The translations under genes and the position numbers were made by a program. This document shows positions 1 to 8,733 of a stretch of 64,000 nt of DNA, in pieces. The notes beneath the pieces were generated by a model. That model had not been told where the DNA came from. It was given only the letters and a program-made list of their open reading frames with translations, and did no database searches. Each line of letters starts with the position of its first letter. The first letter of the stretch is position 1. This DNA comes from Flammeovirga pacifica (lineage in GTDB: Bacteria; Bacteroidota; Bacteroidia; Cytophagales; Flammeovirgaceae). The stretch is taken from positions 1,853,881 through 1,917,880 of the forward strand of contig NZ_JRYR02000001.1 of assembly GCF_000807855.2 (NCBI RefSeq), read 5' to 3'.

Positions 1-1074
1 CCAACCGTCATCTCCTCCTGCTTCAGTTCTTACATATCTACCAATTTGAGCAGCAGTGTTGCCCATTTGATCGAAATTATCTACACCAGCAGTAAAATCT
101 AAAGTACCATCTGCAATAAAAGATAAGCTATTATTTCCTGCAAAATCATCAAAAATGTCATTTGCTTCATATGGTTTCTCTACTGGAGGAACAACAGGCC
201 TTTCAAAACCTTCACGTATAAATCCATAATACCAGGCATTACCATCATCACCAATTGTTCTTAAATACAATTCATCTTCATTTAATGTGATGATTTCATA
301 TTCTTGGTTTCCTCCTGTGTGCCATGACATAAAAGCATCACCGCTTAAAGAAAGGTAAGATTTACCATCTCTCTCAGAAATAGCCCAATTCCAATCCGAT
401 TGATCATCAAAAGTGATAGCATAAGTATTATCATCATCATCTTTTACAATTGTACCACCTCTCGATGTAAACCAATCATTCATATATGACTTTGCATATG
501 AATCGCCATTGTTAGTTAACCCAAACTTAAAACCATTTAAATTAAAGTTGACTAAATCATCATAAGCACCTCTACCGTCTTTTGACATTGGATCTGCTTG
601 CCACCATTCTGGAGTTGATCCCTCTGGAGGTCCAATACCCATATGACCTCTAGTCATCTTGTCAAATTTCCAGTTCTTACCATCTAGAGAATCTCCTCCA
701 CCAGTAAGGAAGTTATAGTCTTCTCTATCTAATAAAGTAAAATCTGTTTGATCAATAGTGATCACTTTAGAAGAAGTAGCTTGTCCGCCAGATTTAATCA
801 CTGTCAGTTCTGCAGTATATTCCCCTTTTACAGCAAACTCAGCAGTTACTTTTTCTCCTTTATCAGATGCTCCTGTACTAAATTTCCAGAATGCAATAGA
901 TTCAGGGGTGGTGTTGGTAAATTCAACAATATTCGGATTATCTGATGTAGGTGTCACAGTAAAAGTAACGTCATCTGCCGTTGGTGTTGGCCCTACTTCT
1001 GGCTTTTGTTCTGAACAGCTTGCCATGGCTAAAACCATGACAAAGCTTAAAAATGAATGAATATATTTTTTCAT
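1..1074 (-). CDS. PKD-containing surface lipoprotein of a SusCD locus, C-terminus cut by window edge
   Basis: The reading frame is open from the ATG at 1074 to the window edge (358 codons, no stop). It begins with a lipoprotein signal ending in MASC (Cys20). Residues about 28-105 read as a PKD/Ig-like domain: a phrase of the type 'FTNTTPESIAFWKFSTG', then 'GEYTAELTVIKSGGQ'. The next part contains 'GKNWKFDKMTRGHMGIGPP' and 'EWWQADP', a pattern I associate with the third, SusE-like lipoprotein of Bacteroidota glycan loci, which helps SusD bind glycan at the cell surface. It begins 18 bases after the SusD stop, so it is probably in the same operon. The glycan is unknown because the locus continues outside the window. 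The lipoprotein and PKD calls are firm; the SusE-like role is inferred. Confidence 0.8.
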   Translation of the reverse strand, partial: MKKYIHSFLSFVMVLAMASCSEQKPEVGPTPTADDVTFTVTPTSDNPNIVEFTNTTPESIAFWKFSTGASDKGEKVTAEFAVKGEYTAELTVIKSGGQATSSKVITIDQTDFTLLDREDYNFLTGGGDSLDGKNWKFDKMTRGHMGIGPPEGSTPEWWQADPMSKDGRGAYDDLVNFNLNGFKFGLTNNGDSYAKSYMNDWFTSRGGTIVKDDDDNTYAITFDDQSDWNWAISERDGKSYLSLSGDAFMSWHTGGNQEYEIITLNEDELYLRTIGDDGNAWYYGFIREGFERPVVPPVEKPYEANDIFDDFAGNNSLSFIADGTLDFTAGVDNFDQMGNTAAQIGRYVRTEAGGDDGW

Positions 1075-1092
1075 GATTATTAATTCTTTGGA

Positions 1093-2739
1093 TTAGTAAC
1101 CTGCGTTTTGTTTTAACAATGGATGCAAATCAATTTCAACTTGAGGAATTGGTAAAAACCCTCTTTTTGCTTTGTCAAAATTAATTTCGAAAACTGTTGG
1201 ATCTGCTGCGATATCACCTGTTAAGTTTTGACCTTGATCGTTGATATATTGTGCATCAGTATCTGTAGGAGGTGTTAATGTATAATTTGTAACATCTAAC
1301 TCCGTCTTCGCTGCATCTAAACCTCTTCTTAACACATCAAAATATCTGTGTCCTTCAAAAGCTAATTCTACTCTTCTTTCTTGCTGAATATCTGCAAGTG
1401 ATACTAAACTGATATCTGCAAGACCTGCTCTTCTTCTCACTACATTAACATATTGAGTAGCCATTGCAGGATCAGTATCTACCATTAGTTCAGCGGCCAT
1501 TAAATAAACATCTGCTAAACGTATATAGTGGTAATTTTGTGCCCAGTTTAATTCAACATTTACCTCTGCTTGATTCCATGTATGTGTTGTATACTTGTTA
1601 GAGTGCATACCAGTGTAGTTGAAATGAGGCTCATGAACACTACCAACTTCATCAATAAGATCTTTGGCATATTTAATTGTTGATCCTAAACGAGCATCAC
1701 CAGCTTCAAAAGATTGTTCTAAATCTCTAGATGGGGCAATGAAACCCCAGCCTTGAGCAAAAGTTGGTCCGTTGTGTGCTCTTGGACCAGCCATTTGACA
1801 CATAATGTTACCGTAAGAATAATCACCCCAATCACCAGAGCCAGTGTTTGCAAAAGCAATTTCAAAAATTACTTCAGGATTGTAATTTCCATTCTCATTA
1901 AATAAATCTGCATAATTAGTAGCCAAAGTAAATCTACCTGAGTTAATTACATCTTTTGCCATTTGAGTAGCATCTGCCTTCGTAATTGCTGTACCACCTT
2001 CAACGGGCAGCTCAGTTTGACCATAGAAACCGGTGTAAAACAAATACACTTTTACAAGCTCTGACATAGCAGCATATTTTGTTAAGCGACCTGCTTCGTT
2101 AGCTGGAATTTCTTCAGCCATTAAAGCAATGGCATCTTGCATATCTTTTGCTATTTGAGCATATACAACTGAAGGTTCACCCTGTTCTACAGATTGCCAA
2201 GAATCGCCCACAAGTGGCTCAGTAATTAGAGGGATATTTTCAAAATATCTTACCAACTCAAAATAGAAGTGACCTCTTAAATAAGTAGCTTCACCTTTAT
2301 AATTATTTTTCAAATCTTCTTCATTTGATTTGAAGTTAATCTGATCATAATTAGCCAATAAGGTATTTGATCTTTGGATAGCACCATAACACTTATTCCA
2401 AGATTGTTGTGCTGCTTCTGAGTTAGTTAATGCTTGGAAACGCATCATTTGTTGTAACCAAAGCATATCCGTTCCAGAACTAGCACCACCTACATAGGCA
2501 TCATCACCTAAAGTTAATTCTAGTAATGCATTGTTGTTAGGAATTGTAGCATTGTAGTCCGAACGTAATTTCTCATAAATACCGTTCAATGCTTGTCTAG
2601 CTTCTACCGAAGTAGAGAAGAATGTATCTGATGTCTGAGCATCAGTTGGGTTAATATCGAGGAAGTTTGAGCAGGAAGTTGACATCATTAATGATGACAA
2701 AGCCATTGTACCTGCTACTAATATATTTTTAAGTTTCAT
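1093..2739 (-). CDS. susD: SusD/RagB family glycan-binding outer-membrane lipoprotein
   Basis: A 548-residue lipoprotein with lipobox STSC (Cys23), followed by the usual SusD opening 'NFLDINPTDAQTSDTFF'. Family hallmarks are visible: 'ALNGIYEKLRSDY' near the N-terminus, 'GEATYLRGHFYFELVRYF' in the TPR region, and 'RLADVYLMAAEL', 'RRRAGLADI' and 'RRVELAFEGHRYFDVLRRG' in the C-terminal half. SusD proteins cap the extracellular face of the SusC transporter and bind the oligosaccharide. Length is normal for the family. It starts 14 bases after the SusC stop and is followed 18 bases later by the PKD lipoprotein, so the three form one operon transcribed from the promoter before susC. The symbol denotes the family; the substrate cannot be read from the sequence. 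Confidence 0.96.
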   Translation of the reverse strand: MKLKNILVAGTMALSSLMMSTSCSNFLDINPTDAQTSDTFFSTSVEARQALNGIYEKLRSDYNATIPNNNALLELTLGDDAYVGGASSGTDMLWLQQMMRFQALTNSEAAQQSWNKCYGAIQRSNTLLANYDQINFKSNEEDLKNNYKGEATYLRGHFYFELVRYFENIPLITEPLVGDSWQSVEQGEPSVVYAQIAKDMQDAIALMAEEIPANEAGRLTKYAAMSELVKVYLFYTGFYGQTELPVEGGTAITKADATQMAKDVINSGRFTLATNYADLFNENGNYNPEVIFEIAFANTGSGDWGDYSYGNIMCQMAGPRAHNGPTFAQGWGFIAPSRDLEQSFEAGDARLGSTIKYAKDLIDEVGSVHEPHFNYTGMHSNKYTTHTWNQAEVNVELNWAQNYHYIRLADVYLMAAELMVDTDPAMATQYVNVVRRRAGLADISLVSLADIQQERRVELAFEGHRYFDVLRRGLDAAKTELDVTNYTLTPPTDTDAQYINDQGQNLTGDIAADPTVFEINFDKAKRGFLPIPQVEIDLHPLLKQNAGY

Positions 2740-2753
2740 TTTTGATCAGCTGA

Positions 2754-5700
2754 TTAGAATGTAACATTTAAACCAAGTAAGTAAGATCTTGCTTGTGGAT
2801 AAGAACCGAAGTCAAATCCATAGCCTAGAGCTCCACCGTGACCTACTTCAGGATCCATTCCAGAGTAGTTTGTGAAAGTGAACAAGTTGTTTCCTGAAAC
2901 ATAAACTCTTAAGTTAGACATACCTGCCTTTTTAGAGATGTGAGTTGGCAACGTGTAACCTACTTGAAGGTTTCTTAATCTTAAGTAAGAAGCATCTTCA
3001 ATGTGAACCATATCATTGATTCTAGTGAAGTTTTGGTTATCATCTTGGTAAGTAAAACGAGGGAACTCGTTTGTTGATCCTTCACCTGTCCATCTATTTA
3101 AGTAACGTGCTGGGTAATTTTGATCTTGCTGTAAATCTGGACGAAGTGTACCATTTATCAATTTACCACCTGCTTGACCTTGCCAGAACATTGTAAAATC
3201 GATGCCTTTGTAAGCTAATCTCACATTTAAACCGTAAGTCCATGAGTGAACAGGAGTACCGATATCAGTTCTATCTTCATTATCAATTACACCATCACCG
3301 TTAATATCAACATATCTGATATCACCAGGCTGAGCACTTTCTCCATACATCTCATTGTATGCTTTTGCTTCATCAGCATTCTGAAGAATTCCATCTGTTT
3401 TCCAACCCCAGAAGTAAGGAAGAGCGAATCCTTCTTCCATCATTGTTTGACCTTGAGTTTGGAACATTCCGTTACCGTAAATTCTACCGTCGCCATTATC
3501 TACTTTAGTTACTTTGTTATCGTTGTAAGCACCCACAGCAGTTACACCAATTTCAAGGTCTCTAATCTTAGTATTGTAAGTTAAACTCATTTCAATACCT
3601 TGGTTTTGTACAGTACCTAAGTTAGAAAGAGGACCACCAACACCTGTAAAGCCTGGTACTGGTTTAGTACCTAATAAGTCAATACGTTGTCTGTTGTATA
3701 AATCCACCGTAGCAGTTAAAGCATCATTAAAGAAACCTGCATCAATACCTACATTAAGCTCTTGTGCTGTTTCCCATTTTAAATCTGGGTTAGCCATTCT
3801 TGTAATCGCAAAACCAGGTTGCATTGTTTGGTTTACACCGAATGGATAAGAAGGTGTACCACCGAATAATTCTAAGAAACCGAAGTCTCCAATGTTTTCA
3901 TTACCTACTTGACCCCAACCAGCTCTAATTTTTAAGAAGTTGAATTTTTCTCCACCTTTCATGAAGTCTTCGTTAGAAACAACCCATCCTGCTTGTACTG
4001 AAGGGAAGAAACCATATTGATTATTAGGACCAAATCTTGATGAACCGTCATAACGAGCAATTACATTTAACATGTACTTATCTTCGTAGTTATAGTTTAC
4101 TGATCCAAAGAATGATAACAATCTATGTTGCCAGTAGTAACCATATCCTTTTTGAGTTTCATCATCTGCTCCATTACTTACATAAGCATAATCCCAACCA
4201 GGAATTTGTAAATTATTTCTTGCTGAACCCAATCCATTACCATAAGATTGACGCATTGTAGTACCTAAAAGGAAATCTAATTTATGCTTTCCAAATTTCT
4301 TTTTATAATTCGCTGTGTTTTCCCATTGTATAGTTGTGTAACCTGTAGAGTTTTGGTTTACTGATGATACAATGCTTTGATTTACGTTATTATAATATGC
4401 TTCGGGAACATAACCTCTAGTATATCCACTACCTGTTACTACACCTAAATCAGTTCTAAATGTTAGACCTTCAATACCGGGAGTTAATTGTAGATACACA
4501 TTACCTGTAATATTATTACCTGCATTCTCAGCATAAGTATTTTCAATTCTAGCCATTGGATTAACTACTTCTCTCAAAGTTTGATCTGAAATAGCGTAAT
4601 ATCTTCCATTTCTATTGGCTGGAGTTACTGCATATGCATCATATGCTTCAATTACATCTTGTCTGTCCTCCCATACTGGAGTTAAAGGGTCATGCAATAA
4701 AGCGTTTTGTAGTACACCACCAAATTGATTTTGTTCGTTGATACCTTTAGATTCTTCTCTTGAGAAGGTAAAGTTCGTACCCGCTTTAAAATATTTAGAT
4801 ATATCGTGAGAAGAGTTTAGTCTTATTGTATAACGATCAAAATTAGACTTTTCAGGAGCGATGATACCTTGTTGACCAAAGTAAGATACACTTGTCATGA
4901 AAGTTGATTTTTCAGTACCACCAGACATCTGAATCGTATGTGATTGGATTGGTGCCTGTTGGAACATCTCATCCTGCCAATTGGTGTCCGTAGTGTTAGC
5001 TGCCATTTGATCTGGCGTAAACTTCACCCCTTGACCTGCATTTAAAGCTCCTTCATTATGGAACATCATGTACTCTTGAGAGTTCATTAAAGGTGTTTTT
5101 CTCCATGGCTCCTGCACCCCGTAATAACCATCATAAGAAACGATAGTTCTACCTGCTTTACCTTTCTTAGTAGTTACTAGTACTACACCGTTTGCTCCTC
5201 TTGAACCATAAATAGCTGCAGATGCGGCATCTTTCAATACTTCAATTGATTCGATATCTCCTGGATTCAAGAAATTGATGTTATCTAGTTGAACACCATC
5301 AACAACATATAAAGGAGTGTTATTTCCATTTGAACCAGTACCACGAACTCTAATATCAATACCAGAACCTGGTTGGCCTGATACTGGAGTGACCAAAACA
5401 CCGGCTGTTTTACCTTGTAATGATTGTGCTGCGTTTTGTATAGGCACTTGAGTTATATCTTCTGATTTAACTGAAGCAATTGCACCTGTTACAACACTTT
5501 TCTTTTGAACTTGGTAACCTACTACTACTACTTCTTCAAGTTGCTCAATATCCTGAGTCAACTGCATGTTAAGTATTGAGTTTTGACCAATTTCTACCGT
5601 TTCAGGTAAATAACCAATGTAAGAGAATAGAATTTCTTTGTGGCTATCATTTATACTTAATTTAAAATTACCATCAAGATCTGTAATTGTTCCTACAGAC

Positions 5701-5864
5701 GTATCTACTAATTTAACATTTACGCCTGGTAATGAACTACCATCAGCGGCATCTGTTACTTTACCAGTAATCACTCTTTCTTGCGCGGAAACACTAAAGG
5801 ACAAAAGTGTTATCATTCCGACAATAAGAGCGAGACTTTTTCTAGCTTGTAAAAATAATCTCAT
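2754..5864 (-). CDS. susC: SusC/RagA family TonB-dependent outer-membrane transporter
   Basis: A 1036-residue protein with a signal peptide ending near SVSAQ (about residue 27). A carboxypeptidase-regulatory-like Ig domain follows ('VITGKVTDAADGSSLPGVNV'), then the linker 'LEEVVVVGYQVQKKSVV' and the plug domain with 'IRVRGTGSNGNNTPLYVVDG' and 'IESIEVLKDAASAAIYGSRG', the SusC signature. The rest is the 22-strand barrel, ending in 'YLLGLNVTF' with a terminal Phe as expected for Bam insertion. There is no STN domain, so it is not an anti-sigma signalling receptor; control must come from elsewhere, and the neighbouring 7TMR protein is the obvious candidate. It is the first gene of the operon, with about 95 bases of leader after the promoter at 5965-5996. 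Confidence 0.97.
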   Translation of the reverse strand: MRLFLQARKSLALIVGMITLLSFSVSAQERVITGKVTDAADGSSLPGVNVKLVDTSVGTITDLDGNFKLSINDSHKEILFSYIGYLPETVEIGQNSILNMQLTQDIEQLEEVVVVGYQVQKKSVVTGAIASVKSEDITQVPIQNAAQSLQGKTAGVLVTPVSGQPGSGIDIRVRGTGSNGNNTPLYVVDGVQLDNINFLNPGDIESIEVLKDAASAAIYGSRGANGVVLVTTKKGKAGRTIVSYDGYYGVQEPWRKTPLMNSQEYMMFHNEGALNAGQGVKFTPDQMAANTTDTNWQDEMFQQAPIQSHTIQMSGGTEKSTFMTSVSYFGQQGIIAPEKSNFDRYTIRLNSSHDISKYFKAGTNFTFSREESKGINEQNQFGGVLQNALLHDPLTPVWEDRQDVIEAYDAYAVTPANRNGRYYAISDQTLREVVNPMARIENTYAENAGNNITGNVYLQLTPGIEGLTFRTDLGVVTGSGYTRGYVPEAYYNNVNQSIVSSVNQNSTGYTTIQWENTANYKKKFGKHKLDFLLGTTMRQSYGNGLGSARNNLQIPGWDYAYVSNGADDETQKGYGYYWQHRLLSFFGSVNYNYEDKYMLNVIARYDGSSRFGPNNQYGFFPSVQAGWVVSNEDFMKGGEKFNFLKIRAGWGQVGNENIGDFGFLELFGGTPSYPFGVNQTMQPGFAITRMANPDLKWETAQELNVGIDAGFFNDALTATVDLYNRQRIDLLGTKPVPGFTGVGGPLSNLGTVQNQGIEMSLTYNTKIRDLEIGVTAVGAYNDNKVTKVDNGDGRIYGNGMFQTQGQTMMEEGFALPYFWGWKTDGILQNADEAKAYNEMYGESAQPGDIRYVDINGDGVIDNEDRTDIGTPVHSWTYGLNVRLAYKGIDFTMFWQGQAGGKLINGTLRPDLQQDQNYPARYLNRWTGEGSTNEFPRFTYQDDNQNFTRINDMVHIEDASYLRLRNLQVGYTLPTHISKKAGMSNLRVYVSGNNLFTFTNYSGMDPEVGHGGALGYGFDFGSYPQARSYLLGLNVTF

Positions 5865-5964
5865 TTCAAGTTCTTTGTTCGATGAATAAAAATTTAATGA
5901 AAGAGTTTTAATTAACTCTTGTTAGTTGATAAAAAACAGGGACGTCATCTGCTGTTTGCCATTA

Positions 5965-5996
5965 CAAAGGTTGAGAGTTAATATTTCATTACCAAA
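5965..5996 (-). promoter_or_regulatory. Bacteroidota-type promoter of the susCD operon
   Basis: Read on the minus strand, TTTG (5993-5996) is followed after 20 bases by AACCTTTG (5965-5972). This is one base off the consensus TTTG, 19-21 bases, TAnnTTTG used by the primary sigma factor of this phylum. Transcription would start near 5958 and give a leader of about 95 bases before susC. Confidence 0.65.
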
Positions 5997-6022
5997 TACG
6001 TTTTTTTTAGATGAAAAAAAAT

Positions 6023-6040
6023 TATCATTTAAAAAAAATA
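6023..6040 (+). repeat. 18-bp direct repeat, copy 1, upstream of the susC promoter
   Basis: TATCATTTAAAAAAAATA, identical to the copy at 6103-6120 and exactly 80 bp from it (start to start). Copy 1 lies 27 bp upstream of the -33 element of the susC promoter (5996), a usual position for an activator site. The A-run makes the DNA intrinsically bent. Its role as a binding site for the adjacent transposase-domain regulator is inference. Confidence 0.6.
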
Positions 6041-6102
6041 GTCATTAATAGCTAATTAACAGTGTTTTATCAAATAAGTGTACTAACTACAAGTTAAACA
6101 GC

Positions 6103-6120
6103 TATCATTTAAAAAAAATA
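6103..6120 (+). repeat. 18-bp direct repeat, copy 2, upstream of the susC promoter
   Basis: Second exact copy of the 18-mer at 6023-6040, in the same orientation. It lies between copy 1 and the stop codon of the 7TMR-transposase-domain gene at 6167. The flanking bases differ (AT before copy 1, GC before copy 2; GTCATT after copy 1, CATTTT after copy 2), so the identity is confined to the core. Confidence 0.6.
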
Positions 6121-6166
6121 CATTTTAACACATTTTTCTTGAAATAGGTGACAAATATCAACCGGT

Positions 6167-8059
6167 TTAGGTCAAAATAAGTGCCTCCCAACCTTGTTTT
6201 CTTAAGGCATCATCAGAACCTAACACCTCACTTTTACGTAGCATAGCCTCGTTTATTTTCTTGGAAAACTTCCAACATGTGTTTTGCCTCATATCTAAAG
6301 TCTCTGATAATTTTGTGGAAGAGATATCCCCTTTTTTAGAAAAAACTATAAATACCATGTAAAAGGCCTTTTTAATTGGAAAATGTAATCGATGGAATAA
6401 AGTCCCTGTTGTTACAGATTCATTGTAATTACAACTCTTACATCTCCTAGCATTATTTCCTGTTCCAACAGCAAAGTCAGTATGTTCACATTTTCGACAA
6501 GAGAATCCGTTTTTCCATTTTATTTCTTCTAAGTATTCATAACAACTTTCATCAGTTGGGAACATGCCTTCAAATTCCTCAAAAGTAACTTCTTGCATCA
6601 AAACCCTAGCAGTTTCTAAGTGTTCTACATCTTCATGTAACTTTTCATTTTCGGTTTTAAGTTGTTTGTTCAGATTCTGGATCTGAATTCTTTGTTTATT
6701 TAACTCATCGTTTACCCAACCTAACTCCTTATTTTTATTTTCAATGATGATACTTTGAGATTTAATTTTCTCTGTTCTCTCTTCTACTTTATCTTCTATT
6801 ATACGTTCTCTAATTTTTAAATCTTTAATGAGTTCTTGTTGTGCCTCATCTTTTTCTTCCTTTAAAATTTTATAACGCTCCGTTTGAGATAACGTCATAA
6901 ATAAGCCGGTGATAAGTAATCCCATATTATAAGAATACACCACAAAAATATTATCGGAAATAAAGATGTTATAACTTCTTAGGGTCTGGAAAACTAGCCC
7001 CGTTAGTATCACCAAGTAGCCAATAAGAAAATATCTAACTTGGTTTTTCTTTTGATTTCTATGCGTAAAGATATATCCAAAAATGAGTAAGAAAGGAATT
7101 AGAAAGGTAGGTAACTTCCAGATATTATCATTTAATGACTTAAATACCAGGAAATATAAAGCATTTAAACTAGCGATACCTATAATCAATAAATAGACGC
7201 GAAAATTCTCCTTACGTATGCCTAAGAATTGTGTTGCCATCAATACAATCGAAAACATACTTATTGCTGCTGAATACTTTAGTAATATAAAATTTAAGTA
7301 AGGGTAATTATGAAATAAATATTCTGATGCTAAGTTATCTTCCGTTAACCCTACTGCGATACTTCCGAATAAGAAAAAGATTAAAAAGCCTAATGATTTA
7401 TCTTGAATTGTAAGATATAAAAGTACGCCAGTAAGTATTAAACATATTAATATTCCATAATTAAGCCCCAGTAAAAGATATTCTGTATTGGAATATCTTA
7501 AAAATGCATTCGTTTTAGATAACTTGTAAAATAACACATTTTGAAATGGAGAGTCATATCTCAAATAGACATCAATCTCATCCGCATTTTGTGTATTTTG
7601 ATGATCTAAAGGAAAAATGATGTTTTTATGTTTATAATCTCTAGACTTAAAAGTGTGATAATACCCTGCCTTTTCCATCTTCATTATGGTATCCCCAGGC
7701 ACATGTATGAATGCTTGAATTTCTCCAACATGAGAATCAGGGATTTCAAAAATCCATCTATCATTTTTAAAAAGTTGATTATCAAATCTTAGTTTAACCC
7801 AAAAAACTTGATCTTCTCCTTTGGTTATCACAAGGGCTTCTTCATTATTAGATTCAAATTCAATGGAAGAATCACTTATGATATTTTCAATACTTAAATG
7901 TTCAATATTTTTTTTATCATACATTCTTACCTTTTTGGTTGGAACGTACAAAACATCATCTGGTATTTCCTGATGAATTAAGAAATTATCTTGTCCATTT
8001 ACTTTTTGTATAAAAAGAAAAAACAAAAAAATACAGAAACTAAAGTGATGTAATTTCAT
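6167..8059 (-). CDS. 7TMR-DISM membrane receptor fused to an IS1595-transposase-type zinc ribbon and HTH
   Basis: A 630-residue protein in four parts. Residues 1-22 are a signal peptide (ends VNGQ). About 25-180 is an extracellular beta-rich domain of the 7TMR-DISMED2 type ('DQVFWVKLRFDNQL', 'WIFEIPDSHVGEIQAF'), a likely ligand sensor. About 190-395 holds seven hydrophobic helices. About 395-490 is a charged coiled coil. Residues 493-620 match the N-terminal half of IS1595-family transposases: 'MFPTDESCYEYLEEIKWKNG', zinc ligands C521/C524 and C540/C543, the phrase 'ESVTTGTLFHRLHFPIKKAF', then a helix-turn-helix ('SSTKLSETLDMRQNTCWKFS'). The DDE catalytic domain is absent; the protein ends about 20 residues later. 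There is no histidine kinase, GGDEF or LytTR output domain. It lies directly upstream of the susC operon on the same strand. I infer a membrane-tethered one-component regulator. Domain calls are from pattern recognition. Confidence 0.85.
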   Translation of the reverse strand: MKLHHFSFCIFLFFLFIQKVNGQDNFLIHQEIPDDVLYVPTKKVRMYDKKNIEHLSIENIISDSSIEFESNNEEALVITKGEDQVFWVKLRFDNQLFKNDRWIFEIPDSHVGEIQAFIHVPGDTIMKMEKAGYYHTFKSRDYKHKNIIFPLDHQNTQNADEIDVYLRYDSPFQNVLFYKLSKTNAFLRYSNTEYLLLGLNYGILICLILTGVLLYLTIQDKSLGFLIFFLFGSIAVGLTEDNLASEYLFHNYPYLNFILLKYSAAISMFSIVLMATQFLGIRKENFRVYLLIIGIASLNALYFLVFKSLNDNIWKLPTFLIPFLLIFGYIFTHRNQKKNQVRYFLIGYLVILTGLVFQTLRSYNIFISDNIFVVYSYNMGLLITGLFMTLSQTERYKILKEEKDEAQQELIKDLKIRERIIEDKVEERTEKIKSQSIIIENKNKELGWVNDELNKQRIQIQNLNKQLKTENEKLHEDVEHLETARVLMQEVTFEEFEGMFPTDESCYEYLEEIKWKNGFSCRKCEHTDFAVGTGNNARRCKSCNYNESVTTGTLFHRLHFPIKKAFYMVFIVFSKKGDISSTKLSETLDMRQNTCWKFSKKINEAMLRKSEVLGSDDALRKQGWEALILT

Positions 8060-8252
8060 TGATGGATTTAGACGTTAGTAAAACAATCGAATATTAACTT
8101 GTAGAGTGATAAAATTTATTATTTTCAGAAAGGACAGTTGAATAATAAACACACAAAAGATGCTGTGATTTATTCTGAATTTAGTTAAACAGGCTATTCA
8201 TTTCATTTTAATTGCACTTTCACATTAAAGAATCAACTTAAACATGAATATA

Positions 8253-8260
8253 CAAAGATA
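8253..8260 (-). promoter_or_regulatory. -7 element for the 7TMR-transposase-domain gene
   Basis: Minus strand TATCTTTG fits TAnnTTTG exactly. It sits immediately after the terminator of the Fe-S carrier gene, so it can restart transcription there. No clear TTTG is found 19-21 bases upstream. It would give a leader of nearly 190 bases. Confidence 0.4.
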
Positions 8261-8289
8261 AAAAAAACTGCTCCTTTAACAGAAGCAGT
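8260..8289 (-). terminator. Terminator of the A-type Fe-S carrier gene
   Basis: On the minus strand, ACTGCT pairs with AGCAGT across an 11-base loop and is followed by eight T residues. It lies 23 bases after the stop at 8312. Confidence 0.75.
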
Positions 8290-8311
8290 CTCTTAATTTT
8301 TTTCTTGTTGA

Positions 8312-8638
8312 TTAAATAGAAAAGCTTTCACCACATCCGCAAGTTCTACTTGCATTTGGGTTTACAAATTGAAAACCTTTTCCATTTAGACCATCAGAGA
8401 AATCTAGGGTAGTACCTACTAGATACAATAAGCTTTTCTTGTCCACAAAGATTTTCACCCCCTTGTCTTCAAAAACATCATCTGTTTCTTTAATTTCTGC
8501 ATCAAAGGCTAAGTCATACATTAACCCTGAACAACCTCCTCCTTTTACAGAAACACGAACATTTTGATCTTCTTCTCTGTTTTCTTGTTCTCTTAATTCA
8601 ATAATACGCTTTGCAGCTGCATCAGATACTTGAATCAT
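8312..8638 (-). CDS. A-type iron-sulfur cluster carrier (IscA/SufA/ErpA/HesB family)
   Basis: 108 residues, normal length for the family. The three cluster-binding cysteines are present: Cys36 in 'KGGGCSGLMYDL' and Cys100 and Cys102 in 'SRTCGCGESF'. These proteins accept or carry [2Fe-2S] or [4Fe-4S] clusters and deliver them to apo-proteins in the cytoplasm. No isc or suf genes are adjacent, so it is probably a free-standing carrier; the sequence alone does not separate IscA, SufA and ErpA. It has its own promoter (8703-8733) inside the end of the M3 peptidase gene and its own terminator, so it is a single-gene unit. Confidence 0.95.
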   Translation of the reverse strand: MIQVSDAAAKRIIELREQENREEDQNVRVSVKGGGCSGLMYDLAFDAEIKETDDVFEDKGVKIFVDKKSLLYLVGTTLDFSDGLNGKGFQFVNPNASRTCGCGESFSI

Positions 8639-8702
8639 ATTTCTTTATAATTTAGATAAAAGACGAGTCTCTTATTTGTTTAAACAATTTTTGTAACAAG
8701 CA

Positions 8703-8733
8703 CAAAGGTAATACTTTTTTGGAACTACTTCAA
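8703..8733 (-). promoter_or_regulatory. Bacteroidota-type promoter of the A-type carrier gene
   Basis: Minus strand TTG (8731-8733), 20 bases, then TACCTTTG (8703-8710), an exact match to TAnnTTTG. The -33 part overlaps the last codons of the M3 peptidase gene. Transcription would start near 8696, about 58 bases before the ATG. Confidence 0.65.

Noticed and set aside
758-1060. Plus-strand frame of 100 codons.
   Set aside because: It is fully antisense to the well-supported surface lipoprotein gene and has no family features.
6167-6700. A partial insertion sequence of the IS1595 family.
   Set aside because: The transposase-like part is in frame with the receptor, has no DDE domain after it, and I see no terminal inverted repeats or target duplication.
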